Assembly: GCA_964632865.1 (NCBI GenBank)
Contig: CAZWDH010000002.1
Span: 6,454-70,453 of the forward strand
Direction of reading: 5' to 3'
Source: JAHDWY01 sp964632865
GTDB lineage: Bacteria; Hydrogenedentota; Hydrogenedentia; Hydrogenedentales; SLHB01
DNA: 64,000 nt
The position numbers and the translations under genes were made by a program. Under the pieces are notes generated by a model. It searched no databases and had not been told where the DNA came from. It worked only from the letters and a program-made list of their open reading frames with translations. Below are positions 8,468 through 17,598 of this stretch, piece by piece (the stretch's first letter is position 1; every line of letters begins with the position of its first letter).

Positions 8468-9893
8468 AGTGCGCCTGGTCAGCGACGTTGCGGTTACGTC
8501 GATTACGGAAGACTCCCGGCGCGTCACGGTGGGCTCGGTTTTCGTCGCGGTTTCCGGCGAGCATCAGGACGGCCATGATTTTGCGTCCGCCGCCGTGGAA
8601 GCGGGGGCGATTGCCGTCATTGGGAACCGGCTGCGAACAGCGGAGTGGAGCGGCGTTCCGTACTTCCACCACGATCAACCGCGCAAAGCGCTCGGAATTG
8701 TCGCGCAGGCCCTCGCGGGCGACCCGACACACGACATGACCGTTATCGGCGTTACGGGGACCAACGGAAAATCCAGCACCGTCCTCCTCACGCAACGCAT
8801 CCTGCGGGACACGGGGCACCGGGCTGCTTGCTTCGGCACCTTGGGCTACGACGTGGGCGGCACTGTCGCACCTGCGCCTCATACGACGCCGTTTGGCGAA
8901 GATCTCGCGGGCCTGTTCCAACGCGCGCGCGAGGCGGGGGACACGCACGCGGTGATGGAGGTCAGTTCGCACGCACTCGAACAGGAGCGCGTGGCAGGCA
9001 TCCGATTCGCGGTTGGCGCATTTACCAACCTCACCCAAGACCATCTCGACTACCATCAGGATATGGACACCTATCTGCGGGCGAAACTGATGCTCTTTGA
9101 GCGTATCGAAGGGGATGGTTGCTTCACGGTGGCGAATGCCGACGACCCCAGCGCGGAGGCCTTTGTCAACGCTTCCCGGGTCCGTTGCTTCACCTACGGC
9201 AAGACCGGTGATTGCCGGGCCACGAACGTCCGCATGACCGCTGCCGAAACGTCTTTCAGCCTGGAAACGCCGTGGGGGAAAGGCGACTGCGTTACCGGGT
9301 TGGTGGGACGCCACAACGTCAGCAACGCGCTGTGCGCCGCGACCATTTGCGGCGGGCTGGAGATCCCCATCGAACGCATATGCGAAGGGATCTCCGGGTT
9401 GAGGAGCGTTCCCGGACGATTCGAGCGCATCGAATCGGATCGAGGCTTTCAGGTGGTGGTCGATTACGCGCACACCGACGACGGGCTGCGGAACGTCCTG
9501 CAGGCGGCGCGCGAGATTTGCAACGGCAAGGTGATCCTGGTCTTCGGCTGCGGCGGCGACCGTGACAAAGGCAAACGCCCCAAGATGGGGAACGTTGCGG
9601 CGGAACTCGCGGACTTTTCCTTCGTCACGTCGGACAATCCTCGCACGGAGGATCCCGAGCGGATTCTGCTGGACATCGAAGTCGGCCTCCAGCACGCGGG
9701 GCGGCGGAAGTATGATGATTACGTCCTCATTACCGACCGCGCCACGGCTATCCGTGAAGCCATCGTTCGCGCCAAGTCCGGCGACCTCGTAATGATCGCC
9801 GGGAAAGGCCACGAGGATTACCAGATTTTGGGAACTGAACGAATTCATTTCGACGACCGCGAGGTCGCGCGCGCGATCCTCGAGGAGACCTAG
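8430..9893 (+). CDS. murE: MurE, UDP-MurNAc-L-Ala-D-Glu:meso-DAP ligase
   Basis: Cytoplasmic ATP-dependent ligase adding the third amino acid of the peptidoglycan stem. The Mur ligase N-terminal domain (SITEDSRRVTVGSVFVAVSG), the P-loop VIGVTGTNGKSST, the central NLTQDHLDYHQDMDTYLRAK and the C-terminal domain are all present. The substrate motif reads DNPR (SDNPRTEDPERI), which in this family selects meso-diaminopimelate over lysine. Length is 487 residues from ATG 8430; a second in-frame ATG at 8415 is also possible, and neither has a strong ribosome site. The gene overlaps the end of ftsI by 38 bp in another frame, suggesting coupled translation. Confidence 0.94.
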   Translation: MRLKDLPRLLHCEVRLVSDVAVTSITEDSRRVTVGSVFVAVSGEHQDGHDFASAAVEAGAIAVIGNRLRTAEWSGVPYFHHDQPRKALGIVAQALAGDPTHDMTVIGVTGTNGKSSTVLLTQRILRDTGHRAACFGTLGYDVGGTVAPAPHTTPFGEDLAGLFQRAREAGDTHAVMEVSSHALEQERVAGIRFAVGAFTNLTQDHLDYHQDMDTYLRAKLMLFERIEGDGCFTVANADDPSAEAFVNASRVRCFTYGKTGDCRATNVRMTAAETSFSLETPWGKGDCVTGLVGRHNVSNALCAATICGGLEIPIERICEGISGLRSVPGRFERIESDRGFQVVVDYAHTDDGLRNVLQAAREICNGKVILVFGCGGDRDKGKRPKMGNVAAELADFSFVTSDNPRTEDPERILLDIEVGLQHAGRRKYDDYVLITDRATAIREAIVRAKSGDLVMIAGKGHEDYQILGTERIHFDDREVARAILEET

Positions 9894-9894
9894 G

Positions 9895-11241
9895 ATGCCG
9901 TGGACATACACGATCGATAGATTGGCATCCGTTCTCGGTATCGAGCCGCAAGAAAACGGCGAAGCAACGTTTTCGTCGATTTCGACCGACACCCGCACGC
10001 TACAGCCGGGCCAGGTCTTCTTCGCCCTGTCCGGCGAACACTTCGATGGAAACGATTTCGTGCCGGCGGCTTTTGACCGCGGCGCGCTTACCGCCGTGAC
10101 GACCCAGACCAACGACGCCGGGCCTTGCATTGTCGTCGATGATCCCCTCAAGGCCTTGCAGGCTTTTGCGGCGGCCCATCGCGCTAATTACGAACCGCTC
10201 GTCTTTGCCATCACGGGGTCCTGCGGAAAAACTACCTCAAAAGATTTCATCGCGGCGGTTCTTGGTTCACGCATGAAGGTGATCAAAACGCAAGGCAATC
10301 TCAACAACGAGATTGGATGCCCGTTATCCTTGCTCCAAATCGATCAAGATACGGATGCCGCCATTATCGAAATGGGCGCCGCCAGCCCCGGCAATATTCG
10401 TGAGTTGTGCGAGTTGGCCAAGCCTACGGAAGCGGCGATTACCCTGGTCGCGCCGGCGCATCTTTCCGGATTCGGCACGATTGAAGCGATAGCCGCTACC
10501 AAGGCTGAGATCGTCGAGGGGCTCCCCGGCGACGGGACGTTCTACGTCAACGTGGACAACCCCTGGTGTGTAAAAGCCGCCGGCACCTTCACCGGCACTC
10601 GCGTCCGCTACGGCAGTTCGGGAGACGTGGTACTCAAGTCCTGCCATTTTGACGATTCCGGTGAAATGGTTTTGGAAGTGGATCCCGTGGGGCGGCTACG
10701 GCTTCCCTTGGCGTGCCGCGCCCACGCGAGCAATGTCCTGCTTGCTATCGCGGTTGGATTGCGCCACGGAATCACGGACTTCGAAGGCCCCCTTCGAGAA
10801 GCGGCCGCCAACCGTAGCCGCTTCACGATTCGCCAAATCGGCGCGCTGCACGTCATCGACGATGCGTACAACGCGAGTCCCGCGAGCATGGCCGCCGCCT
10901 TGGAGGGGCTGTCGGAGCGCCCGGGGAATGGTGCACGGATTGCCGCTCTGGGCGACATGCTGGAACTCGGGCCCCAGTCCGACGCGTTACATCGCGAAGT
11001 CGGTGAACTGGTGGCGCGGCTCGGTATCGACCGGCTGTTTGCGCGGGGAGACTATGCCTCTGGTATGATCGAGGCCGCGCGGCTTAGCGGCGTATCCCAC
11101 GCGGAAGTGATCCAGGACCCCCAGTCCATGGCGGAGGCCATCCAGCAAAGCTCGAAACCGGGGGACATCCTGCTTGTCAAAGGTTCTCGCGGCATGCGAA
11201 TGGAGCGTGTCATCGAAGCCTTGGCCGCGCTCGAAACTTAG
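9895..11241 (+). CDS. murF: MurF, UDP-MurNAc-tripeptide:D-Ala-D-Ala ligase
   Basis: Last cytoplasmic Mur ligase, joining D-alanyl-D-alanine to the tripeptide precursor. Clear features are the N-terminal domain (ISTDTRTLQPGQVFFALSGE), the ATP loop FAITGSCGKTTSKDF, NLNNEIGCPLSLL and the C-terminal VIDDAYNASPASMAAALEGL. At 448 residues it has normal length. It follows murE by one base and is part of the same transcript. Confidence 0.95.
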   Translation: MPWTYTIDRLASVLGIEPQENGEATFSSISTDTRTLQPGQVFFALSGEHFDGNDFVPAAFDRGALTAVTTQTNDAGPCIVVDDPLKALQAFAAAHRANYEPLVFAITGSCGKTTSKDFIAAVLGSRMKVIKTQGNLNNEIGCPLSLLQIDQDTDAAIIEMGAASPGNIRELCELAKPTEAAITLVAPAHLSGFGTIEAIAATKAEIVEGLPGDGTFYVNVDNPWCVKAAGTFTGTRVRYGSSGDVVLKSCHFDDSGEMVLEVDPVGRLRLPLACRAHASNVLLAIAVGLRHGITDFEGPLREAAANRSRFTIRQIGALHVIDDAYNASPASMAAALEGLSERPGNGARIAALGDMLELGPQSDALHREVGELVARLGIDRLFARGDYASGMIEAARLSGVSHAEVIQDPQSMAEAIQQSSKPGDILLVKGSRGMRMERVIEALAALET

Positions 11242-11250
11242 AGGAAATCC

Positions 11251-12735
11251 ATGCTGTACTACCTGGGGCTGCTCTTGCGGTCCGACGTGTCGCTGTTCAA
11301 CGTGTTCACGTACCACACGGTGCGTGCGGGCGGCGCCGCGATCACTGCGTTTGCGGTGTCCCTGTTGATTGGGCCAACGGTGATCCGTTTGCTGCGATCG
11401 CTGAAAGTCGGCCAGTACATCCGAAAGGAACACGTGGCCGATCTGCATGCCTTGCACAAGAGCAAGGCCGGCACGCCAACAATGGGCGGCGCGCTGATCA
11501 TTCTTGCCGCGCTGATCTCGCTCGCCTTCTGGGGGCGCTTCACGAATCGGCTTCTCCTGATGGCGATACTTGCGATGGCGTTGCTGGGGGCGGTTGGATT
11601 CCTCGACGACTACATCAAGTTGCGCCGCAAACATAACCAGGGCCTGAGTGCCAAAGCAAAAATGGCCGGACAACTGATTGTGGGAATCGGGATGGGGCTG
11701 TATCTCGTGTACAGTCCGATTGCCGTCAGCGCCACCTATCTTGCAACGTACGACATCCTGGATTGGGAACGCTTCGGCCAGTTGCTCCGCGACGCGGACC
11801 CCGAGAACGCGCAGACCCCAGCCGACCGCCTCGTCGACCTGATGGCCGAACCAGCGCGGACTTTTGTGCTCGAGGACGGCGGAAACCAGCCTTGGGGATA
11901 CGAATCGCGGACCAACGTGTTGCACGGACTGGAAGCATCGTTGCGGCGGCATGATTTGTACGAACCCGAAGCGTGGACTGGTGTGGCGCTCACGCCGGAG
12001 GCCGAATACCTGCTCGCCGGCGGTCCCAGCAATCTCTCCGAACGGGAGTTGCTTCGCCTGAATCGCCTGCTGGTCGAAGCGGCGCTGCCGGACCTCGTCG
12101 CATCGTCACCACCGGACATGCACACCAAAGTCGAAATTCCCGGCCTGAAGATGGTTCTCATACCCATGGGGATCCTCTACGTCCTCTTCGTCTTGATGAT
12201 CATCGTCGGGTCGTCAAATGCGGTGAATCTGACCGACGGTCTCGATGGCCTGGCCATCGGCGCTTCGATTGTTTCGCTCCTGGCGTATACGGGCATCGCA
12301 TATGTGGTCAGCCGTGCCGACTGGTCGCAATACCTCTACTTGATACACGTGCCCGAGGCCAGCGAACTGACCGTGTTCGGTGGCGCCATGTTGGGCGCGG
12401 GCCTCGGATTCTTGTGGTTCAATTCGCACCCGGCCGAGGTATTCATGGGCGATACCGGGTCGCTCGCTCTGGGCGGCGCCTTGGGGACCATGGCGATTCT
12501 GACGAAACAGGAACTGCTCCTAATCATCGTGGGCGGCCTGTTTGTGGTGGAGGCGCTCAGCGTCATTATCCAGGTCGCGTCATTCAAACTGCGGGGCAAG
12601 CGGGTTTTCAAGATGGCGCCACTCCATCATCACTTCGAACTCCTCGGCTGGTCCGAAAGCAAAGTGACGGTCCGATTCTGGATCATCGCGATTGTCTTCG
12701 CGCTGATGAGTCTCGCAACCTTGAAGCTGCGCTAA
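11251..12735 (+). CDS. mraY: MraY, phospho-MurNAc-pentapeptide translocase, with large loop insertion
   Basis: Integral membrane enzyme that moves phospho-MurNAc-pentapeptide from UDP onto undecaprenyl phosphate, making lipid I. The catalytic landmarks are intact: KAGTPTMGG (73-80), the Asp pair GFLDDYIKL (119-120), NAVNLTDGLDGLAIG (323-337), the Asp of AEVFMGDTGSLALGG, and MAPLHHHFELLGW. The protein is 494 residues against about 360 usually. The extra length is a hydrophilic block at about residues 160-290 (DNA about 11731-12120) between helices 4 and 5. By the E. coli topology that loop faces the periplasm. The block contains several Leu-rich amphipathic stretches and no motif I recognise. 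Confidence 0.95.
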   Translation: MLYYLGLLLRSDVSLFNVFTYHTVRAGGAAITAFAVSLLIGPTVIRLLRSLKVGQYIRKEHVADLHALHKSKAGTPTMGGALIILAALISLAFWGRFTNRLLLMAILAMALLGAVGFLDDYIKLRRKHNQGLSAKAKMAGQLIVGIGMGLYLVYSPIAVSATYLATYDILDWERFGQLLRDADPENAQTPADRLVDLMAEPARTFVLEDGGNQPWGYESRTNVLHGLEASLRRHDLYEPEAWTGVALTPEAEYLLAGGPSNLSERELLRLNRLLVEAALPDLVASSPPDMHTKVEIPGLKMVLIPMGILYVLFVLMIIVGSSNAVNLTDGLDGLAIGASIVSLLAYTGIAYVVSRADWSQYLYLIHVPEASELTVFGGAMLGAGLGFLWFNSHPAEVFMGDTGSLALGGALGTMAILTKQELLLIIVGGLFVVEALSVIIQVASFKLRGKRVFKMAPLHHHFELLGWSESKVTVRFWIIAIVFALMSLATLKLR

Positions 12736-12737
12736 CG

Positions 12738-14090
12738 ATGGAACTTCGCGGGAAAAAAGTCACGGTCGTCGGCATGGGGCGAACCGCCATGTCCGTCGTT
12801 AGATTGCTTCTGCGGGAAGGTGCGGAACCTTTCGTGACCGACAGCAATCGGGCCGAGCGCCTCGAAGATCAGACGGCTGAACTGCGCGCATTGGGTGTTG
12901 CCTACGAATGCGGGGGTCACTCGTCAGATGCCTTTTCCGGTGCGACCTGGGTTCTGCCCAGTCCAGGGGTGTCGCCACGACTCGATTGTATCCAGCAAGC
13001 GCTCGCGAGCGGAGCCTGGCTCATCGGTGAACTCGAGTTGGCGTCGTGGTTCAATACGGTGCCCGTTCTGGCGGTAACCGGGACGAACGGCAAGACAACG
13101 ACGACCGAACTACTCCGTGCACTCGTTGCAGGATGCGGTCACGACGTCGTGCTTGCCGGGAATAACGACACCCCCTTCTCCAGTGTCGTGCTTTCCGAAC
13201 AGAAACCCGACTACGTCGTACTCGAAGTAAGCAGTTACCAGACGGAACTTATCCGCAGCTTTCGGCCGTGGATCGCCGCCGCGCTCAATGTGACGCCGGA
13301 TCACCTGGCGCGCCACGGTACGCTGGAAGGATACGCGGAAGCCAAGGCGCGCCTCTTTATCAACCAGAATTCCGGCGACCTCGCGGTACTCAATGCGGAT
13401 GACCCGCGCGTTGCGGAGATGGCGGCAGATGTCGCATCGTCCGTTTATTGGTTCAGCATAGACCGGCAAGTTGATCGGGGAATGAGCGTATCGGGAGACG
13501 ATATACTCTCCGATGGCGAACCGGTCGCACGCGTATCCGATTCATGCTTGCCGGGCCGGCACAACCTCGCCAACGTGCTTGCCGCGTTGACCATGATGCG
13601 GGCCGGCGACTTCGATTGGCCCAAGACCATCGAGAGCTTGCGCGTGTTTCGCGGCGTCGAGCACCGCATCGAGTTGGTGGCGGAGCGGGGCGGCGTCGCG
13701 TATTACAACGATTCCAAATCGACCAACCTCGACAGCCTGCGCGTAGCGCTCGAAAGCTTCGACCGTCCGGTCATCCTGATTGCCGGGGGGGAGGGGAAAG
13801 GCGCGGACTACCGCGTTCTTCGGGATTTGGTCCAGCAACATGTCAAACACCTCGTCCTTATCGGAGAAGACGCGCCGCTCTTGGATGCGGCGTATGGCGA
13901 CCTCATTCCGTCAACCCGTTGCCTTGACATGGAAGAGGCGGTCCGGAGCGCCGCGTCATTGGCGGTGGAGGGCGATATCGTCCTGCTTTCTCCCGCTTGC
14001 GCGAGTTTCGACATGTACGACAACTACGAACACCGTGGACGCGTGTTCAAGGAATGCGTCCGCCAACGCGTAGGGGATCTAGTGACATGA
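12738..14090 (+). CDS. murD: MurD, UDP-MurNAc-L-Ala:D-Glu ligase
   Basis: Cytoplasmic Mur ligase adding D-glutamate. It has the Rossmann-like start (KKVTVVGMGRTAMSVVRLLL), the ATP loop VLAVTGTNGKTTTTELL, the N-VTPDHLARHGTLEGYAEAK segment and a C-terminal domain with YYNDSKSTNLDSLRVALES and LSPACASFDMYDNYEHRG, all diagnostic of MurD. Length 450. ATG 12738 is chosen because it follows the mraY stop by 2 bp and starts exactly at the family N-terminus; the open frame continues far upstream inside mraY. Its end overlaps the ftsW start (ATGA). Confidence 0.95.
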   Translation: MELRGKKVTVVGMGRTAMSVVRLLLREGAEPFVTDSNRAERLEDQTAELRALGVAYECGGHSSDAFSGATWVLPSPGVSPRLDCIQQALASGAWLIGELELASWFNTVPVLAVTGTNGKTTTTELLRALVAGCGHDVVLAGNNDTPFSSVVLSEQKPDYVVLEVSSYQTELIRSFRPWIAAALNVTPDHLARHGTLEGYAEAKARLFINQNSGDLAVLNADDPRVAEMAADVASSVYWFSIDRQVDRGMSVSGDDILSDGEPVARVSDSCLPGRHNLANVLAALTMMRAGDFDWPKTIESLRVFRGVEHRIELVAERGGVAYYNDSKSTNLDSLRVALESFDRPVILIAGGEGKGADYRVLRDLVQQHVKHLVLIGEDAPLLDAAYGDLIPSTRCLDMEEAVRSAASLAVEGDIVLLSPACASFDMYDNYEHRGRVFKECVRQRVGDLVT

Positions 14091-15220
14091 AACGCGAATC
14101 GATCTTCGCATTCAACGTCGTTCTGGTACTCGTGTTTATTGGCATGCTCATGGTGTACAGCGCCAGCGCCGTCCGAAGCTACAGTCCCGATGGAATGGCC
14201 TTGGAGCCGGCTTTCCCCCCCTTCCTGAAGCAGTTTGTTTGCGTGGCGATCGGAATGGCGGGACTATTCGTCGCCGCCCGTTTCGACTATCACAACTTCC
14301 GGAGCCGAATCGTGCTGTGGCCGCTGGTTTTGATTACGCTCGGGCTATTGATTGCCGTGTTGATTCACGGGGATGCCGTTCGCGGGGGGCAACGCTGGAT
14401 TTCCATCTTCGGTTTCAGCGTTCAGCCGTCCGAGCTGGCGAAGTCAACCTTAGTTATATTGCTCGCCGTAAAACTATCGGAGAATCAGGCTATCCTGACC
14501 CGCTTCTGGCGCGGCTTCCTACCGCCGATTTTGATTGTTGGATTGTTTGCCGGGCTGGTTCTGCTGGAACAAGATCTGGGGACCCCGGTCGTGATGGTTT
14601 CGGTGGCCATGCTCATGATCGTGATGGCCGGCGGCCGCTGGGCGCACGTACTGCCGACCTGTCTTCCGGCCGCGGTTGCCGTATACGCGCTTATCAAAGG
14701 CAGCGGCTATCGATCCGAACGGATTGAGGCTTGGTTGGATCCGTGGAAACACCGTTCCGACAAGGGCCTCCAGTTGATCGAAAGCCTCGCGGGATTTGCG
14801 CGCGGCGGCGTCTGGGGTCAGGGACTGGGCGCCAGCGAACAGAAACTGCGGTACCTTCCCGACGCGCATTCGGACTTCATCTTCGCCGTATGGGCCGAGG
14901 AAATGGGGCTCATCGGCAGCGTGGGTCTCGTCGTGCTCTTTCTCCTCTTTGTCATCGTGGCGATCCGCATCGCCGTGTGCGCGCGGGATTTGTTTGGCTC
15001 GCTGTTGGCGAGTGGAATCGTCACCTTGATCACGATTCAAGCATGCTTCAACATGGCGGTGACGACCGGAATGCTGCCGACAAAGGGTCTGGCGCTTCCT
15101 TTCATCAGTGCCGGCGGCAGCGCGCTTATCGTGAACCTTACTATGGTCGGCATTCTCATCAACGTCGGCGTTCAAGCAGTCGAAACTGATGACGAGTTAC
15201 AGCTCGCAGTAGCGAAGTAA
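14087..15220 (+). CDS. ftsW: FtsW, septal SEDS peptidoglycan glycosyltransferase
   Basis: Polytopic SEDS-family glycan polymerase acting with FtsI. The 377 residues give about ten hydrophobic helices. Signature stretches are GGQRWISIFGFSVQPSELAK, the GGVWGQGLGASEQKLRYLPD loop followed by AHSDFIFAVWAEEMGLIG with its conserved acidic residues, and TTGMLPTKGLALPFISAGGS near the C-terminus. It begins in an ATGA overlap with murD, sized as usual for FtsW/RodA. The place between murD and murG identifies it as FtsW rather than RodA. Confidence 0.95.
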   Translation: MKRESIFAFNVVLVLVFIGMLMVYSASAVRSYSPDGMALEPAFPPFLKQFVCVAIGMAGLFVAARFDYHNFRSRIVLWPLVLITLGLLIAVLIHGDAVRGGQRWISIFGFSVQPSELAKSTLVILLAVKLSENQAILTRFWRGFLPPILIVGLFAGLVLLEQDLGTPVVMVSVAMLMIVMAGGRWAHVLPTCLPAAVAVYALIKGSGYRSERIEAWLDPWKHRSDKGLQLIESLAGFARGGVWGQGLGASEQKLRYLPDAHSDFIFAVWAEEMGLIGSVGLVVLFLLFVIVAIRIAVCARDLFGSLLASGIVTLITIQACFNMAVTTGMLPTKGLALPFISAGGSALIVNLTMVGILINVGVQAVETDDELQLAVAK

Positions 15221-15260
15221 TGCCTCCTCCGGCGGTGGCACACATTTCCCAGGCGGTACT

Positions 15261-16379
15261 ATGCGCATCATGATTGCAGGTGGCGGGACAGGCGGGCATA
15301 CTTCCCCCGCGCGGGCCATCCTCGAAGAGATTCAGAATCGCGATTCCCTCCTTGTGGCTCAATGGGTAGGGTGTCGAGGGTCGATCGAAGAACGCGTCAG
15401 CGCGGCCATGGCCATCCCCTTCCGCAGTCTCTCTGTGGAAGGTTGGCCCCGCAGGCGCACGCCGCGCCGGCTCTGGGTCGCCCTCAAACTGCTTTGGTCG
15501 GTTTTTCGCGCGTGGACCTATCTTCGCAAGTTTCGGCCCCAGGTGGTCGTGGGCGTGGGCGGCTACGTTTCGCTGCCGCTCCTCTGGGCTGCCCAACGCA
15601 TGGGCATTCCCACTGTCATTCACGAACAGAACCGGCTGCTCGGAGTCGCCAACCGCCTGCTTGCCGCTCGGGCGACCCGGGTCTTGCTCAGCTTTCCCGA
15701 GACAAAGGGGACTTATCCACCCGAGCGGACCCGAGTCGTGGGCAATCCGGTGCGCACGGCCTTCGAATCGCCCCCCGATGCCCGCACGGCGCGCGAGTCA
15801 TTTGGTTTGGACCTCGCTGTGCCGGTTATCCTCGTGTGCGGAGGGAGCCAGGGCGCCCGGCGCATCAACCAGGCCCTGGCGCAGGCCCTAGCGCAATTCC
15901 GAGCCGGTCAGGCGCAGTTCATCTGGATGACCGGGCAGGCAGATGCCGCGATGGGCCGCGAAGCCGCGGAGAAAGCGTCCGTGACCGCCCAGGTTTTTCC
16001 CTTCATCGACGACATGGCCGGCGCATGCGCCGCGGCCGATATTATCGTGAGCCGCGCTGGCGCCTCGACCACGGCGGAGATCGCCATGCTCGGAAAACCT
16101 TCCATATTGGTTCCGTATCCGCATGCAACGGACAACCACCAGTGGCACAACGCCCAAACCTTCGTCAACGCAGGCGCGGCGATGCTGCTGGAGGACTCGG
16201 AATGCACCGCGGACACGTTGACCACTGCGATTCGTGGACTCCTCAACAGTCCGGACAAGTTGGAGCGTATGGGGACAGCCGCCCGAAGCCTTGCGAATCC
16301 ACACGCCACGGATGCGATTGTGGAGGAAATCCTGGGACTCGTCTTCGGCGGTGAGCCTCGCGGTCAGGAGTCAGCGTAA
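15261..16379 (+). CDS. murG: MurG, UDP-GlcNAc:lipid I GlcNAc transferase
   Basis: Membrane-associated GT28 enzyme that makes lipid II from lipid I. The N-terminal glycine-rich loop (MIAGGGTGGHTSPARAIL), GVGGYVSLPLLWAAQRMGIP, HEQNRLLGVANRLLA, and the C-terminal GGSQGARRINQAL and SRAGASTTAEIAMLGKPSILVPYPH are all classical. Length 372, slightly above E. coli MurG. It is the last gene of the dcw run: murC, murB, ddl, ftsQ, ftsA and ftsZ, which often follow, are not in this window. Confidence 0.95.
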   Translation: MRIMIAGGGTGGHTSPARAILEEIQNRDSLLVAQWVGCRGSIEERVSAAMAIPFRSLSVEGWPRRRTPRRLWVALKLLWSVFRAWTYLRKFRPQVVVGVGGYVSLPLLWAAQRMGIPTVIHEQNRLLGVANRLLAARATRVLLSFPETKGTYPPERTRVVGNPVRTAFESPPDARTARESFGLDLAVPVILVCGGSQGARRINQALAQALAQFRAGQAQFIWMTGQADAAMGREAAEKASVTAQVFPFIDDMAGACAAADIIVSRAGASTTAEIAMLGKPSILVPYPHATDNHQWHNAQTFVNAGAAMLLEDSECTADTLTTAIRGLLNSPDKLERMGTAARSLANPHATDAIVEEILGLVFGGEPRGQESA

Positions 16380-16408
16380 TCGGGAGCCCGGCGTCAATCC
16401 GGTGCTAA

Positions 16409-16437
16409 TTGACTCTCGCCATCTCGATTGGTAGATT
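16409..16437 (+). promoter_or_regulatory. Promoter of the first HD-GYP gene
   Basis: TTGACT (16409-16414), 17-bp spacer, TAGATT (16432-16437). It lies 31 bp before the chosen ATG at 16469, so the HD-GYP gene can be expressed apart from the dcw cluster. Confidence 0.6.
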
Positions 16438-16468
16438 TCGCCCGTGGCATGGTGAAATTGAGGGAAGC

Positions 16469-17470
16469 ATGGCAACTCAAGGCAGTCTTGGACGGTCCCT
16501 GGCGTGGGGCCACACCGAACGGGGATTCCGGCGAATCCCGATTGCGAGTCTACGACTCGACTCGATCCCGTCTTTCAACATCCATATTGCAGTCGCTGGC
16601 GAGCAGAATCCTGTACTGTTCCGGGAGATGAATCTCCCGATAACCGGCGACGTCCTCGGCTCTCTGGCGGACAATCGCCACGAGTTCGTCTACGTCTCTA
16701 CCGACCAGGAACGGGACTACTTGAAGTACACCGAGGAAAACCTCGGAAATGTGCTTGCCGACGAATCGGTCCCGGTCGAAGAACGGTCTCAGGTTCTATA
16801 CAGTTGCGCCCAAGGATTGGTATCGCAGGTTCTGGAAGAACCGCGGTCAAAGGAGCTGATCCAACGGAGCAGCGATCTGGTGCGAAGTACCACCGCCTTC
16901 ATGATCAACGAAAAGTCGGCATTTTCCCATTTGCTGAAGCTTGTTTCTTACGATTACTACACGTATACCCACAGCGTAAACGTGTTTGTATTCAGCGTTA
17001 CCCTGGCGCAACGCGTTGGATTCACCGACCCGCAGGTGTTGCAGGAATTCGGGGAGGGCGTGCTGCTTCATGATATCGGGAAGAGCATGATCGACCCGTC
17101 CATCACCAACTGCAAAGGCAAGCTGTCCGAAGAGCAGTGGCAGTCCATGCGCATGCATCCCGTCCACGGGTACGACATCATGCGCGAGCATGGTTCGTTG
17201 ACGGACATGGCCCTCAGCGTGGTCCGGCACCATCATGAGAAGATCCGGGGAGGCGGGTACCCGGACAATCTGAAGGGCAAACAGATCGCGCCACTCGTGC
17301 GGATCTCGACCATTGCCGATATCTTTGACGCCCTGACTACCCGGCGGTCCTACAAGAATGCCATGGGGACTTTTGAAGCCCTCAAGATCATGCGTGACGA
17401 AATTAGCCGCGATCTGGACGATGAGTACTTTCGCGCCTTTGTTGCTATGATGGGTAATCCAGAGGGATAA
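16469..17470 (+). CDS. HD-GYP domain protein (probable c-di-GMP phosphodiesterase), copy 1
   Basis: HD-GYP proteins hydrolyse cyclic di-GMP using two or three metals. This 333-residue protein has a private N-terminal domain (about 1-125: RRIPIASLRLDSIPSFNIHI, PVLFRE) and a C-terminal HD-GYP domain. The HD pair is H201-D202 (LLHDIGKSMIDPS), with H168, the HHHEK cluster at 254-258 and GGGYP at 261-265. Before GYP it reads KIRGGGYP where canonical members have (K/R)xDGxGYP, a small deviation. ATG 16469 has GAGGGA just upstream and fits the promoter at 16409; an earlier frame start at 16409 would lie inside the -35. No sensor or receiver domain is recognisable. A close paralogue follows. Confidence 0.9.
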   Translation: MATQGSLGRSLAWGHTERGFRRIPIASLRLDSIPSFNIHIAVAGEQNPVLFREMNLPITGDVLGSLADNRHEFVYVSTDQERDYLKYTEENLGNVLADESVPVEERSQVLYSCAQGLVSQVLEEPRSKELIQRSSDLVRSTTAFMINEKSAFSHLLKLVSYDYYTYTHSVNVFVFSVTLAQRVGFTDPQVLQEFGEGVLLHDIGKSMIDPSITNCKGKLSEEQWQSMRMHPVHGYDIMREHGSLTDMALSVVRHHHEKIRGGGYPDNLKGKQIAPLVRISTIADIFDALTTRRSYKNAMGTFEALKIMRDEISRDLDDEYFRAFVAMMGNPEG

Positions 17471-17515
17471 GCCACTGGACTCTGCCGCTCCAGAATCAGA
17501 ATGCCCCGCAACCTA

Positions 17516-17544
17516 TTGACGCCCAACAGAATTTGGAGTAGACT
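17516..17544 (+). promoter_or_regulatory. Promoter of the second HD-GYP gene
   Basis: TTGACG (17516-17521), 17-bp spacer, TAGACT (17539-17544), 54 bp before the ATG at 17599. Separate from the promoter of copy 1. Confidence 0.6.
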
Positions 17545-17598
17545 AATCCATGGGTGGAGGATTCTGGTCGCTAACCGCATGGAGCGATCGGCATCATC

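Noticed and set aside
8445..10151. Long minus-strand open frame (568 codons) opposite murE and murF
   Set aside because: It mirrors two certain genes, has no recognisable domain, and such antisense frames are expected in GC-rich codon-biased DNA.
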